From: Daucus carota subsp. sativus
Taxonomy: Eukaryota > Streptophyta > Magnoliopsida > Apiales > Apiaceae
NCBI RefSeq assembly: GCF_001625215.2
Contig: NC_030385.2
Coordinates: 33,567,598-33,631,597, forward strand
Length of the DNA: 64,000 nt
Direction of reading: 5' to 3'
The position numbers and the translations under genes are program-made. This document shows positions 10,314-23,867 of this stretch, one piece after another. Positions within the stretch are counted from its first letter, which is position 1. The number at the start of each line of letters is the position of its first letter. The notes below the pieces were generated by a model. That model saw nothing but the letters and a program-made list of their open reading frames with translations. It ran no database searches and was not told the DNA's origin.

Positions 10314-13300
10314 ATGACACATGACACGGCGGAGACTTCTACCACTGACCACCTTGCATGGCCTTTTGGCAGTCCCATTGATGGCCTTGACCCAGATGAC
10401 CTTAGCATGGCTGCATACGAAATCTTCTTCACCTCATGTCGTTCGTCCCCTGGTTTTGGAGGACGAACCACGCTCTCATTCCACTCCTCTTCTACTGATT
10501 TTGACAAACCCGGGTCCCCAGTGAAGGGATCCGGGGTGGGGATGGCCGTGACAAGCAGGGTAAAAAGGGCTCTGGGCTTGAAAATGATGAGGCGGTCTCT
10601 AACGTCTAGGAGGACTAATTCGTGGGGCTCATATCCAGATTCTCCTCGAGCTTCACCCCGGGCACATGACGGGTCTGGGAGTCCGGTGTTCTCTCATTCG
10701 CTTACTCAGCCTAGACAGAGACGGCCGTTGACATCTGCAGAGATCATGAGGCAACAAATGAGGGTGACAGAGCACAGTGATAATAGGCTTAGAAAAACGC
10801 TCATGAGGACTCTTGTTGGCCAAGTATGTCACATGCACACATTGCATAATTTGTTGTGATAAATCCAAATCAATCATAAGCATGCATAACTTGGTCTGTG
10901 TTTGCTCATTTCTCATTGATTTGCTCATTATGTTGAAGTTTCACTACATGTTTATGCCATGTTTGCAGATGGGGAGGAGGGCAGAGACCATAATCCTTCC
11001 GTTAGAGCTACTCCGCCATCTAAAGCCTGCTGAATTCAACAATCCGGTGGAGTACCATGTATGGCAAAAGCGTCAACTCAAACTTCTCGAGGCAGGGCTG
11101 CTCCTCTACCCTTCAAGTCCAGTTGAAAAAACAAATGAATTTGCAATCCGTCTTCGAGAGACTATCCATTCTTGTGAGTCAAAACCATTAGACACTGGTA
11201 AAAACTCTGACCAAATGAAAACTCTATGTAATGATGTAGTTGCATTAGCATGGAGAAGCCCTGATGGATCCGCAACTGATGTGTGCCACTGGGCTGATGG
11301 ATATCCCTTCAACATACGCTTATACACAGCTCTTCTCCACTCCATTTTTGACTTGAAGGATAACACATGTGTGCTTGATGAGGTGGATGAGCTTCTTGAA
11401 CTTATGAAGAAGACATGGTCTACATTGGGGATCGATAGGTCCATTCACAACTTGTGCTTCACTTGGGTGCTCTTTGAACAATACATTGAGACCGGCAAAG
11501 TGGAGACTGATCTTCTTGGAGCTTCACTTGCTATGCTGGCAGAGGTGGCCAATGATGCAAAGAGGGTGGATCGTCAACCAATATACGTGAAGATGTTAGG
11601 CCAAGCATTGAACTCCATGAAAAAATGGTGTGATAAGAGAATGCTTGACTACCATGCTAATATTGATATGGAAGATACAGGGCTGATGGAGAGCATTTTG
11701 CCCCTTGTTTCCTCAGCTACCAGGATCCTGGAAGAAGATGTCCCAGGCTATACCGCAACTTCACAGGAGAATGATGATGGTACATCTTCAGAGTTTAGTG
11801 GGAATAGAGTTGATATGTATATCAGGTCATCATTAAGACATGCTTTCACAAAGGTATGATCCTGCTTTTCTTGTTCCAATAGAATGTATGTTCTAGAAAT
11901 GTATATGTTGTTCTTGGATAAAATTTTCTTATCTGCAGATGCTTGATGACGGAAATGTTAATGTGGATGTGGTTGAAGTAGAAGAAGCTGGTGAAACCCT
12001 TCTTCAGATAGCTCAGGCTACAGAGGAATTAGCAATACTGGAGAAGGAAAATTATAGTCATGTGCTAAAGAAGTGGCACCCGATTCCTGCAGGCGTTGCA
12101 GCTGTGACACTACACACTTGCTATGGAACCTTGCTGAAGCAATACTTATCCGATTCATGCTCACTTACACATGAGACACTTAAAGTCTTGCAGAGGGCCG
12201 GGAAGCTTGAAAAGGCTTTGGTGCAGATGGTGGTGGAAGACTCTGTGGAGAGTGAAGATGGCGGCAAAACAATTGTGAGAGAAATGGAACCATATGAAGT
12301 TGAATCAATCATATTGAAGTCCGTCAAACACTGGGTTCAAGAAAGGTTGAAGGTGGGGAATGAGCTTCTTCAAAAATCTAAAGAAACTGAAGTAAGTTTT
12401 CATTGTTGTATATGAGTTGTGAAAAATCGTCGTAAGTTGTAACACATGTAATACACATATGCTGAACATAAAACCACAACACGTGACTGATATGTGATGT
12501 TTTTAGACATGGAACCCGAAGTCGAAGAATGAGCCTTATGCACAATCTGCAGCAGATCTAGTGAAACATACGAAGATAGCACTGGATGAATTCTTTGAAA
12601 TTCCAATACCTGTGCCTGAGGACTTGGTTAATGACATAGCTGAGGGTTTAGAGAATTTGCTCCAGGAATACACCAAATTTGTTTCATCTTGTGGTATGAA
12701 ATGCCTCTTTTATGTTCTGTTTACACATTTACAGATTTGAGGTTTTATTGATTCTTAGCATAACTAGACCAACTAAATGTGTGTTCTTTTTTCCGAACAG
12801 GGTCAAAACAGAGCTATATTCCCACTCTGCCTCCTCTGACACGCTGCAACCGGGACTCGAAGTTCTTCAAGTTGTGGAAGAAAGCTGCCCCTTGCACAGC
12901 GCCCACAGATAATCCATTCGGCACTGGTTCTACTCTTCCAGGTGAAGAAGGCAATCCTCGACCTTCAACCAGTCGTGGAACACAACGCCTCTACATTCGC
13001 CTCAACACCTTGCATTACCTTCTATCACAGCTCCACATATTCGACAAAATACTTACGTTATCCCCTAAAATAGTTCCCTCACCAAATAACCGCTTCACCA
13101 ATCGCAGTCACCAGCTTGGCAATTCCTACTTTGATGAAACACGAACCGCTATTCAGTCTGCCACACAACACGTCTCAGAAGTTGCAGCCTATCGTCTGAT
13201 ATTCCTCGACTCAAACTCTGCTTTTTATGGGAGCGTATATGTTCACGATGTAGAGAATGCACGTATAAAACCAGCTGTGAAGATCCTCAAGCAAAACCTC

Positions 13301-13780
13301 ACACTCTTAGGCGCAATAGTAACAGAGAGAATTCAACCATTGGCGATCAAAGAAGTAATGAAGGCCTCTTTCGATGTATTCCTTATGATTTTGCTAGCTG
13401 GAGGGGGTTCCCGGGCCTTTAATAGGCAAGAACACCCTATGATTGAGGAGGATTTTGATAGCCTGAAGAAAGTTTTTTCAACAGTTGGTGAAGGATTGCT
13501 TGCGGAAGATGTGGTGGATAAGGAGGCCGAGACAGTGGAAGGTGTAGTCGCGCTGATGGGACAGTCCACAGAACAGCTTGTCGAAGATTTTAGTATCGTT
13601 TCAACTGAGACTAATGGCGCAAGCCCTGCTGGGGCAGGGCAAAAGCTGCCTATACCACCAACAACCGGAAGATGGAGTCGGGCGGATCCGAATACTATAC
13701 TAAGAGTCCTGTGCCATAGAAATGATCAAGCAGCTAACAATTACTTGAAAAGGACATTCCAGTTATCAAAGAGGAGGTAA
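10314..13780 (+). CDS. MUN/DUF810-domain protein (unc-13 homolog, PATROL1 relative)
   Basis: Exons 10314-10823, 10969-11853, 11939-12391, 12507-12693 and 12801-13780 join in phase to about 1004 residues, the length of the shorter plant DUF810 proteins (At2g33420 type). Landmarks: an N-terminal AWPFGSPIDGLDPDDL and YEIFFTSCRSSPGFGG segment, a basic serine-rich region, TSAEIMRQQMRVTEHSD, RRAETIILPLELLRHLKP, then the helical MUN region with CHWADGYPFNIRLY, and a C-terminal block with RTFQLSKRR. MUN domains are found in Munc13 and other tethering factors; the plant relative PATROL1 helps deliver proton pumps to the plasma membrane. A role in vesicle tethering or exocytosis is inferred from the family. 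All introns are short with GT-AG ends. Confidence 0.9.
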
Positions 13781-13988
13781 AGAGTTTAATATTTCCAAAT
13801 GTACAAACAAGAATATAGAAGGCATCATTTTTTCATGTATATAACTGGATTTGAATAATTATGTAGTTTAAATAATGTTGCAATTTTGAAACAAGTGACT
13901 CCAACCTCCGTAGACCATCCTTATTCCTTATCAGTTATCCCTGTGTTCTTCATGTAAAATATTGTTTCCTTATAATACAGAACTTATT

Positions 13989-14273
13989 GGTTGTAACCAT
14001 TGAGCCTAGGGTCCTGGCCCACCTGTTAATTGGCTTAGAGATTCTTGATCTTCTTGGTCGTTGGATGAATATGCAGCGGGAGGAGTATAACCAGTGTTTT
14101 TTAATCGTTGGACGGGATCATTTTTCCTATTCAACGGTTAAAAAAGTGCCAGACATGTTAAAAGTTTCTTATAAACTTAGCCGCTGAATATTCATCGAAC
14201 GGGTCAAAAATAGTAGGCCAGTTAACAGACTTCGCCAGTCGAGTGCTAGGGGACAGGACCCCTGAGCATAACC
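13989..14273. mobile_element. Small inverted-repeat (MITE-like) element
   Basis: The ends resemble each other in inverted orientation: GGTTGTAACC...GGGTCCTGGCCC at the left, and the complement of GGACAGGACCCC...AACC at the right. Inside, GATGAATATGCAGCGG (14064-14079) pairs with the complement of CCGCTGAATATTCATC (14181-14196), so the whole unit can fold back. No clear target duplication is visible, so family and exact ends are uncertain. It lies about 200 bases past the MUN gene and could be in its 3' UTR. Confidence 0.5.
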
Positions 14274-14763
14274 GTTAATAACTGCAATCTAATACTCATG
14301 ATTAGTCTCAACTTAACTGCTGTTTTGTTGATTAACATTGCAAGCTTTCAGTTATAAAATATGTAATAACTGAAAACAAACTAAACAACTAGTTAAACAA
14401 CTAGTACTAGTTTGGACATTAAATTTGAAAATCATCCAACACACTACACATACAACTATACAAGCATCTTGCAGTTTTGAAGGAACCAATGTTTATGTCC
14501 TCAGTCGTGCCTGCAGCTTCAGGAAATTGTTTTAATTTGAGCTATCATCAGGAATAATTGTAGCAAATATAACAGGAAATTGTGTTTGACATTTATGATC
14601 ATGCTTTTAGCAAATAAATTAAACCACAGCTTTGTTCTATGTATCCACTAATTTACTCCCTCCAACCCAAATTAGATGAGCTCATTAACTTCGAGCACAC
14701 ACCTTAAGGTCCATTGACCACATAGTTACATTATTTATTTTTAAAATTTTATTTTTGCAAATA

Positions 14764-14801
<38 letters not shown>

Positions 14802-15000
14802 TTTCGTTTACAAAAAAAAAATAAATTTTAGAACTAAACGATCAATGCACTTTAAGTTACGTGTCCAAAGTCAACTAACTCATTTAATTTGGGATGAAAG
14901 GAGTATTTAAAGTCTTCGATTAATCACTAAAATATATTTTGTCAATTTCCCGATTATAGATTTAAAAATTTTAATTTATCAAAAAATTTTAATAAATTTC
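14274..15000. other. Intergenic AT-rich DNA
   Basis: Contains a (TA)n run at about 14768-14797 flanked by imperfect inverted sequence (TCCAACCCAAATTAGATGAGC near 14662 against its complement near 14895), suggesting a small decayed foldback element. No gene is seen. Confidence 0.4.
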
Positions 15001-16819
15001 AAACACGGTAAGAAACTAGGGTAACAAGGCAGTGAGATCGATCTGTGAGAAACAAGTAGTGGGATTTACTTTTCAACATTAGACAGAGCGGACTGTAACA
15101 TATACTTCCAAGAACAACGGACAATAACATAGTAAACACAAAATAACAACCTGGGCTGCTGCTGCTTCTTCTTCTTCTTCCTGTATTCACCCTACGTACG
15201 ACTCTGTTCACTATCATCCTCTTCCCCCCTTTACTTTACTTGTCGGAATCTCACTCACCCCCTAGTCCCCTACATATATACTATCTTATTTTTTCAGGTC
15301 AGTGTCTTTAATTTTTTTTAATTTCTGGTTCAAAATTTTTGTTTAGTTTCTTAGATTCGATTTGCTTTGATTTATGTGTTTGTAGTTGCTCTCTCGATTG
15401 TCTGATTTGCTGTTTTATGATCCTAATTCTACTTGACTCTGATTTTGTTCTTATTTTTATGTACTTAAGATCCAGTTTAGTTGGATTCTACTTGCTGCGA
15501 GAGGATTAGAATTGAGTGTTAGAAACTTAAAGTTTAATTCCTAAACCGAGCCTTGAGTACTGCCAGGATATCCACCGGGCGAAGCCTTGCGGATTAGGGG
15601 TTAATTGCTTGTTTTTTGTTATATCCGCAGATTTGTGATAGTTGATCTTGTCTTGTCCGTTATTTGTTTTCTTTGGTAAAGTAATAGACAGAATGGTGTT
15701 TCTTTTGTTTGTGAAGTTTCTTAGGCTTGATGATGTTTTGGCCCTTAAAGTTTTCGATAGTTTATCGATCAAACCCTAAAGTTTAAACCTATACCTTTGT
15801 GCCCCCAAGAGACGGGATATATACCTATTGATGACAATTGACTTCGTGATTCCCTATAAAACAAAGTCAATCGTCTCTTTTGTGCCTTGTGTCATATTTT
15901 CTTTGTTTTGGAGGGAAATCACAAAGTCAGATGTCCTTTTTGTCCATCTGATATATATAAATATTGTTATAAGTGTCTGTTACGGTATAAGGGTCAATAG
16001 GTATAAATCCTGTACCTTGGGGGTTTAAACTTTAGGGCTTGATACTACAAGATCATAAACTTTAAGGGCCAAAAGGTCATTAAGCCAATTTATTATAGTG
16101 TGATTCATGGAGATGTTTTAGCACAACTTCTCCGGAGGTGAGTTGTGAAGATTCAAGATTGTTGAAGAAATTTTTGTAATTACTTGTTTTTATTTACTTA
16201 TAGCACAATAGTTGATATGCTTTCTAGTTTCTTAAATTATTAATTTCATTTCCAAGTACATCTAGACTCATTTCATGCCGTGCTTGCAAGGGAATATGCA
16301 CTGAATTTGGGTTGCTACTTAAAAACTTCGCAGAAATAGATCGTGTTTGGGATATAGACCGATAGTTTAAAATGTACTCTACTATTCTATAGTTTGGTAT
16401 AGAACTTAAAATATTTTGAGCTAAAGTTAGAGGGCTTCATTTCCGTCAGTGATCCTTAGGTGGAACTTGGAAGCAGGTAGATTCTTTCTTTATCTCTAAC
16501 ATAAGATGTAAATATTAAATATAAATGCATTTCCTCTAATAGAAAGCAATGGAGTGTTCTTCTTACAAAGGATTTGCCTAGTATATTATATACGGTTAAA
16601 TTCTTTGTTTATGTTAACATTTGATGGTTTTACTAAATTTGGAATTTGGATCTACGCTGTTCATGTAATTCTGATAAGGGTGTTCACGTAATTTTGATAA
16701 CGGTGTTCTTTAAAATTTCATTTAGATCTATTCTTTAACATGGTTGCATAATTATGCCTCAGGCTTCCACACGCAGTATCTGAAATTCTCTGTGCTTACC
16801 ATTGAAGCTTACACGCTTC
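15001..16819 (+). promoter_or_regulatory. Leader exon and leader intron of the CYP21-4-like gene
   Basis: A pyrimidine-rich stretch (CTTCTTCTTC near 15165) precedes a probable non-coding exon that ends at 15297 before GTCAGTG. A matching acceptor is at 16761-16762 (CTCAG), giving a leader intron of about 1.46 kb. Long leader introns are common in plants and often raise expression. A foldback element (15724-16086) sits inside this intron. Confidence 0.5.
15724..16086. mobile_element. Foldback element in the leader intron
   Basis: The left arm TTTTGGCCCTTAAAGTTT...CCCTAAAGTTTAAAC is matched in inverse orientation by the right arm GTTTAAACTTTAGGGC...AAACTTTAAGGGCCAAAA. The arms are about 100 bases, the total about 363. 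Nine-base flanks AGTTTCTTA and AATTTATTA agree at 7 of 9 positions, which would fit an old Mutator-like target duplication. No transposase is encoded. Confidence 0.55.
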
Positions 16820-19800
16820 ATGGCTAGAATAAAACCTCAAGCTCTGCTGCAACAGAGCAAAAAGAAGAAGGTGCCCGGTCGTATTAGTGCCACTACAGTA
16901 GTTCTATATGGTCTGATTGTACTTGTGATGGTGTTTTTTCTGTTTGCAACGTTCAAGCACTGGACTAGGAGGTTTGTGCATCTTTGTTGCTGAGTTGAAA
17001 ATATTTTTTTGAAGTAATTGGCTTAAATGAAATGCTTTGAATTTTCACGGGCCTTCCTATTGACTGCGCTAGCAAAATATTACAGCTTACAGGGAATTAT
17101 GACCATTAGTTTCTTATTGCTTAAGAATATATCTAGTTCTAGCTTGGGGCATGAGTTCTGAGTGTGAATATTTTTACACTTAACATTATAATTTGTGTAA
17201 ACTAGTATGCTCTTTATAAAAATAATGTTTAAGTCTCACATTCCTACTATTCTTATATATATATTTAAAGATTGATTTCACTCTCTTAGATACTTAATCC
17301 ACAATACCCCTTCCTCTCAACCCAATGGTCCACAACTGTATAAGTTGACCTATTTGAATTGTTCAAATGCCCAAATGCACCACCACGCAAATGTGAAGAA
17401 TACTTGAAGCAGGGCATGTAAAAGTACAGACTTCAAGACTTACAGGAACACCTGCTTGCGGTGTGCGCACACACACACTCTTACACACTGACAGACTTGC
17501 ATGCATCTAGTAGTAATTTCCTTTAATAAGTTATCTGGTAAGATTATCACAGCAAAAACTTCTATGATAATTTGTATCAAATCAGATATTTACATGCCAA
17601 CTTTTTTGTAGGTCAACAACTCACTTGGAGGATGGCTTACCAAATCTAACGGTATAAGTTCTTGACTTTCTAATTGTAGTCAGCCGCTTATGTGTTATGG
17701 ACAGGTTTCCCAGAATCCCAATCCATGGAATTTTCTCATTCTCTTAACATGTTGATATATAATATCAATCATGTGTTTTTGGTTGGTTAGTGATGATTTG
17801 CAGTATTTGACTTTGGCCTATAACTTTTTTTTTTTCTAAATATTTTCATGTTGCAGCATGAAGATGCTTTTGTTGGTTCAAGTTCTGATGTTCCCAGATT
17901 TGCTGTAAGATTGTCTCTATATAGGTTTTCTGCTATGAATATCTGATAATAATTATAAGTTTGCCATTTTTGTGTATTTTCCTGATTTCTTTTTTACTTT
18001 AGACTATATAAAATTTTAAAGATTCGTGTAATTGTAATGCGATATATGTTATTGATTATTGAACACCACTTGTTCTAAATTAAGATTTTCATTTTTTTTC
18101 ATATTTATGTATTAATTTCTTTTTAAATTAGATTTTCAACACCTCAAAAGGTTCTATAACTGTGGAACTTTACAAGGAAGGTTCACCTGGAGTTGTTGAT
18201 GAATTTATTGAGTCATGGTGAGTATTGAGCTCCAGTTAATATAATTGTTACTCTGCAGTGTTGTATAAACTGATAATTTGTTTGTTTCATGTAATTAGTT
18301 AATACTACTATAACATGTTATGCTTCATAAGCACACCAACATGTAATCACTAATCACCAACTGCAACTTAAGAGTTATCACTTAGTATTTCATGTTTATC
18401 GTGTAATACGTGGTGTCAAGTTCTTATATTCCTAGCTGTGTCATTTGGTTAATCAAATTGGTTATTACTGTTTTTAATTTAAATTGGTTAGGTTCAATAA
18501 TTAAAATATTGTCAAGAGTCTAGTGATTTTTTTTAAAGCCTGCTTAATTTACTGCAAGCTCTGTACACCATTGGTCTCTACATTTTACTCTTGCATATAG
18601 CTTGGTAAAGTGTCTTTTATGTTTTACATTCTTGTAGGTTTGTAACATTGTTTTATAACAAAGGTAGTTGCATCTGAGATGGTTATATCTGGAAATACAA
18701 CAAAAATAGGAGCCTGGTTCTGTAGAATATAATCTGATCTTTCGGTGGTTCATTTTGATAGAAACCTGGCAGTCTGACAATTATAGTGTTACAACGGCAA
18801 GCATATATAACTACTTATGTATTAAAACACCCCTGTATCTTGTTCATGACGCAAGTACAGCAACTGACCTTTGTTATCATGTTTGACTTTGTACCTAAAT
18901 TTGTTTTGACAGCCAAATGGGACACTTCAAAGGAATGTCATTTAATCGTGTAATTAAAAACTTTGTAATTCAAGGAGGTGACCTAGAAAGTGGAGTGACA
19001 GAAGACTGGACATCAAAGGGAAAGCACTACAATCTTCTTGATGAGAGGTTTGCCCTTGCATTTGTGTGCAAAATTTTAAAATAGTAGTATTGAGGAGTTC
19101 TGATGGTGTCGGTTTTCATGTTTTTGTTTCTATTATTTGATATATGTTCAGACTAAAGCACGAGGCTTTTATGCTTGGTACTTCAAAGGTGAAACATGAC
19201 AAAGAAGGGTTCGAACTATTTATTACAACTGCTCCAATCCCGGATCTTAATGAGAAGCTCAATGTCTTTGGGCGAGTTATCAAGGGCGAAGATGTTGTGC
19301 AGGTTATCATTACAATACATTCCTTTTCTATTTCTGTTCCTTTCTTCACTTCAGCAATGTGGATGGTTTGTTCTATAAGGAACTCGTCACCCCTTCCTAA
19401 TATTGAAACTTTATATGTTCATTTAGATGTATAGCTAACATTTAAGAACACTTCCAGTAGTTGTCATCATTGTAGGAGTTAGGATCTAGTAATTGGGAGC
19501 TCAAGTATGGTTATCTGGTGAACATTGGTTACCACAAAAAATAAGTTAAGTGAATCTATCTGAAATATAAAGAATCCCCAAGTTGCTACTTGCCCGTATA
19601 CATGTAACACGAATCTAAAATCAGCCCAACCAGACAATTTTGTTAATTTATTGAGATTAATAATTTTTCGAGGTTAAAAGTACGTTGTCCCTAATATTTT
19701 GGGACCAAAGATCATCCAGTTAACAAAGTCTATTCGTTTACTGACTATTCATGTACGGAGGTTCTACTGTATTTGCTTAATTTGTGATTTGTGAATTTTG

Positions 19801-20117
19801 CGTTTGAAAATAAATACTTGAATTTTTATTTTATTTTTACTTAAAGTTGTGTATCTATGTAGTAGTGAAGTTATCTTTATTATAGCCATGATTTTTCAAA
19901 TACATTGACAACTAGGTTTCTTAGTGTTCAGGTAGTGAATGAGGATTGAGGACTTTGCTGTCTTGGTGTACATTGCAAAATATATGGTATTATGTTGCTA
20001 ATATTTGCATTTCATTGCTGTGTGGTTCAGGAAATTGAAGAGGTTGACACAGATGAGCATTATCGACCCAAATCCCCTATAGGGATCATTAGTGTCACAC
20101 TGAAACATAGGATATAG
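16820..20117 (+). CDS. CYP21-4: Cyclophilin-type peptidyl-prolyl isomerase, CYP21-4-like
   Basis: Coding exons 16820-16971, 17612-17651, 17857-17904, 18132-18217, 18913-19047, 19152-19302 and 20031-20117 give 232 residues. The start is the ATG at 16820. A basic N-terminus ([11 protein letters not shown]) is followed by one membrane segment (about residues 26-45), then a lumenal cyclophilin domain (about 80-230). This matches the plant CYP21-3/CYP21-4 type II membrane proteins, which in Arabidopsis are Golgi-located. [14 protein letters not shown] keeps the Arg, Phe and Gln of the active site, but the positions of human CypA Trp121 and His126 are Asp and Leu in [12 protein letters not shown]. 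Cyclosporin insensitivity and weak isomerase activity are therefore inferred. [16 protein letters not shown] is the family C-terminus. Confidence 0.9.
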
Positions 20118-20781
20118 CTCTGATGTTTCATGGGTCTTCGCCACCTTAGACTTGTATATTACACATTAATCTGACAAAGCATTCTGCCAGAATCTTTTCC
20201 CATTCGCCTATTGAATTTGTCTGGGATGAAGAAACATGAAAGAGTTGTAGGAGAAGGGGGTTCTAGCTTGGCTGGAGGTTTTGTGCTTGTGTTGAAAATA
20301 TCTGTTAATTCTGTTTTATACCTTCACATACTTGAAGATAAACTACTTGTACAATTCATTTCTGCGGATTCATGTGTACCTAAGGAGAGAAAATGTATCT
20401 TCATCAGGCTTGTCCATTATTCTGTTTCGCAAATCTAAACTAAGCAGTCCTTTTTGCTGTTTCTAAACTTCAAACTTTCTTTGTGTGTGTGTGTGTAGTA
20501 ACCAACTGGAATATAGGAATAACTAAATGGTCGCACTATTTAACAATATATGCTGTTACTGATTCATGTTCACAGAAAGCAAGTATTCTCAGGTCCTCAC
20601 AACTCACGTGGAGAAGACAGATAAAAAAAAATTAAAAAACTATAACTGAGATTATGAAAAATGTCAAACTTTAAGATGGTTCCTGAATTTACCCTTGCGA
20701 GGCCTCTGATGAAGTATAAATACAAAGCAATGCTTCAGCAATTGTTTAATTATACTTGTTAAATTAGGTTATACAAAGAAC
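20118..20781. other. Convergent 3' region between cyclophilin and PPR gene A
   Basis: Holds the 3' UTRs of the cyclophilin (+) and PPR gene A (-), which converge here. A short TG run is at about 20482-20497. A 75-codon frame at 20211 has no recognisable product and is regarded as UTR. Confidence 0.5.
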
Positions 20782-23232
20782 CTACTCGGGGCAGACCCTT
20801 TCAAGCAGTTTCTCAAGTTCTGAGGTAATTTCAATCCCATCATCCATGATCCTACAACGCATCTCGGGAGCTATCTTACTAGCAGCTACATAAGTCTCCA
20901 GCAACAACCTGTATGCTTCGAAATCAAGAGGCTTTAAGCTCTTCAGAATCTTGCAACACTTTTCAGCACCAGTTACATTCCTCTCTTTCTTAAAATATTC
21001 CATAACAAAACTTTTCACATCCTCGTAAGTTTGATGCCGTTCATTGTCCTTGACTTCACACAAAGCTGCTTTGAGGCATCCTAAAGCCAAATCTACTTGA
21101 CTCTTATCCAAATAGTATAAGATTAACGGTTTGCAGTGCTGGTAAAAAGGTCCTTTACATCTCTTCAAGATGTTGTCAATGACATCTTCAGCTTCTTTGA
21201 TCAAGCCATTCTTTACGTACATCATAATAGCTGTTTTTGCCAACCTTAAATCGTAACTGGAACAGGTTATTTCCCACTCCTGAAAGATCTTCTTAAAGCC
21301 ATCAATGTCGTCCAATCTGGCAAGAGACTGGATCATAATAAGAGTACTAGTGTTGTTGGTTACTTTAAATGAAGACTTTAGGATCTTCCAGATCCTATAC
21401 ACCTCAGCAAGATTAGATGTTCCAGCATACAAGCTTATCAGGTAATGATAAGGTTCCCGGTCACAGCGGTGCCCCATCCTTTGAATTTCTGCTTCTACCT
21501 TCTTAAGGCCTGATTCAGCTTTTTCTTTAAGTCCAGCCCTGACATAGGCTGCTGCCAGGTTACTATATGCTGTCCAACTGTTCTGCTCCTCCCCATTGTT
21601 TACCTGCATCTCCTCAAAAACTCTCTCTACACCCTCAATATCATTCATTTGAGAATAGCTAGTCATCCAGATGTTATAAGTATGTACACCCAGAGGTAAG
21701 TTCCGGTTCTTCATCTCTTGCACCAAAGGAATCACTGCCTCTGGCATATTTCGTCTCATACATAGGGACATAAGATTATTAAAAGTCAATGAAGAAACAA
21801 TATGCATTGAATCCATCTTCTCAAATAAAGTTTGAGCCTTTTCAGCTAACTTTTCTCTGCAATAGCAGTTAAGTAGAGCTCCATAGGTAGATCTATCCTT
21901 TGCTGACTCAGGGAGGCCACTAAAATAATTTTCAGCAGCAGATATCCCTTTGACTTTGGATACAAGATCCAAGAATTTAGCATGATCAGTAGGATGAAAT
22001 TTTATTTTTCTTGTCTGCATCCACTCCATCACCTGCGTCACATAAGTTGCAAAATCATATTCCCAAAAAAATCTGACAAGAATCATGGCTTTTCACTTTC
22101 ACAAGGGTTGTTATGTTATAAATTACTCTCACTCCATTCAAACTGAAAGGAAAATGGTTCGGGAGCATTCACCACATTATACTATGTATCACAGTACAAT
22201 GATTCCAAAGAGAAAACTCGGGATGAATACATTGAAAGCTAGAACCAAAAAATAAAACATATAAAATCAAGAAAGTCAAACACCACAGCTACAATATCCA
22301 TTTTGCAAGCTTAATCATCAGATAGTATAACAAGCATCACAAGGTCACTACTATTATCACACTCATTTAGGTGGAAGTAACAAAATAAAATGATAAATTT
22401 GACCTAATAACATTGATCTCCAATTATTCCTTTATTCAATTGGCGCTTATTCCCCAAAATCTAAAATGCTCCTGATTACTTCATTCATTTAATTCATAAA
22501 CCTCATCATTAAAAAACACGCACTCTCCCGTGTTCTTGCCCACCCCCTCGCATCTTCCTTCCAGTTCCTCCTCCATCTACAATTTTACATTCCACATTCT
22601 ACCTGGTTCCATTATTTCCGCACTCTTCCAAACAAACAGCACCGCGTAAATTCCATACATTCCCAATTCCTCACTAAAATTATGCCATATATTTAATCAC
22701 ATAAACTCAATCCTTCACATCTTCGAAACACATTTCACAACAAAAACATACTCCGTCTGTCCCAATGAGTTATTCATATTTGGGACAGACGTTTCGACGC
22801 GTATTTTAAGACTCCTCTAAAATATAGTTTCATAAATGGAAATGCGTTGAAAAAAATCGTAATAAAAAAAAAGAAGAAGAAATAAGTGGGATGGGGGAAT
22901 ATATAAGAGCACAAATTGCGTAGAGCACAAACCTGGAGAGCGTGGTCGGCTTTACCGAATCTACGGAGCTGCCAAATACAAGTATCAAGTTCATATTTCC
23001 GAGCGTAATTACCTTCACTGAAATACTTATTCAACGTATCTATCGCCGAGCCTCCGCTTCTTCCTAACGCCGATAATCTATTATATAGTCCATCACTTCT
23101 TTCTCTACCGGATTTTTTAGACCTCGCCGGAGCCGCGGGTTGTTTCTCTGTAACCGCCGTACACAAATATCTAGTCGGCGGAGAAGACGATGGAAAACGA
23201 CGCCGTCTAAGATTTAACAATAACTTCATCAT
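20782..23232 (-). CDS. Mitochondrial P-class PPR protein, array copy A
   Basis: Two exons on the minus strand: 23232-22933 (100 codons) and 22032-20782 (416 codons plus stop), joined in phase at ...ADHALQ|VMEWM, giving 516 residues. The N-terminus (MMKLLLNLRRRRF then RYLCTAV) is arginine-rich with few acids, as in mitochondrial targeting peptides. The rest consists of tandem 35-residue helical repeats, for example YGALLNCYCREKLAEKAQTLFEKMD and FNNLMSLCMRRNMPEAVIPLVQEM. It resembles the At2g20710-like P-class group, which binds organelle RNA; no E, DYW or SMR domain is seen, so editing is not expected. The intron sits at the same codon in all four array members. The C-terminus is LERVCPE. Confidence 0.9.
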
Positions 23233-23867
23233 TTTCGCATTTCACGCTTTGGCTAAAATGGTAGTCTAGGGTTTTACAAACGAAATGAAAAATATTAATA
23301 CTTGCATTATTTTGATATTTTAATTATTAATATATAAATTAAATTAATTGGAATAAATGTAAGTTTAATACTCTTTCTCTTTTGTTTCTAACTTGATTAT
23401 TAATATTAATATATAATGAAAATTGCTAAATTGTGTAAATTAAGGATTTTTTTAGTCACAAAATTAGGAAATATACTTTTCAGCAAAAATAAGATTTCAA
23501 AGACAATGTAACAGCAATCAAGTTCTTTGTTCATCCATAAACCCTAATGGGGACTGCTTGCTTTTGTTTTTGGATAATGGTTGTTGATTGTCGTTTTCAT
23601 TTTTATTTTATTAAATACCATACCATACTTATAAGTTTGAGGAGGATAAAATATACGCAGCTCTGCCTATACTCTTAATAGAGAGGTTGTTTTCATGAAA
23701 ACAACCGGCTTAGTGTACGATAAATTTTGTAAAGTTGTATTTTTGAATATTTTTTACAGAATAATTTTGGCAGTCATTTTTCATAAAAACGTAGCCATGC
23801 AGTCCTAGGAAATGTTCAGGATGACGTTGGTAATTCGTAAACCTCGAGTTCAGAACTAACTGACCGC
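23233..23867. other. Spacer between PPR copies A and B
   Basis: AT-rich DNA holding the promoter of copy A near 23240-23400 and the 3' end of copy B. No further gene, RNA gene or clear mobile element is seen. Confidence 0.5.
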
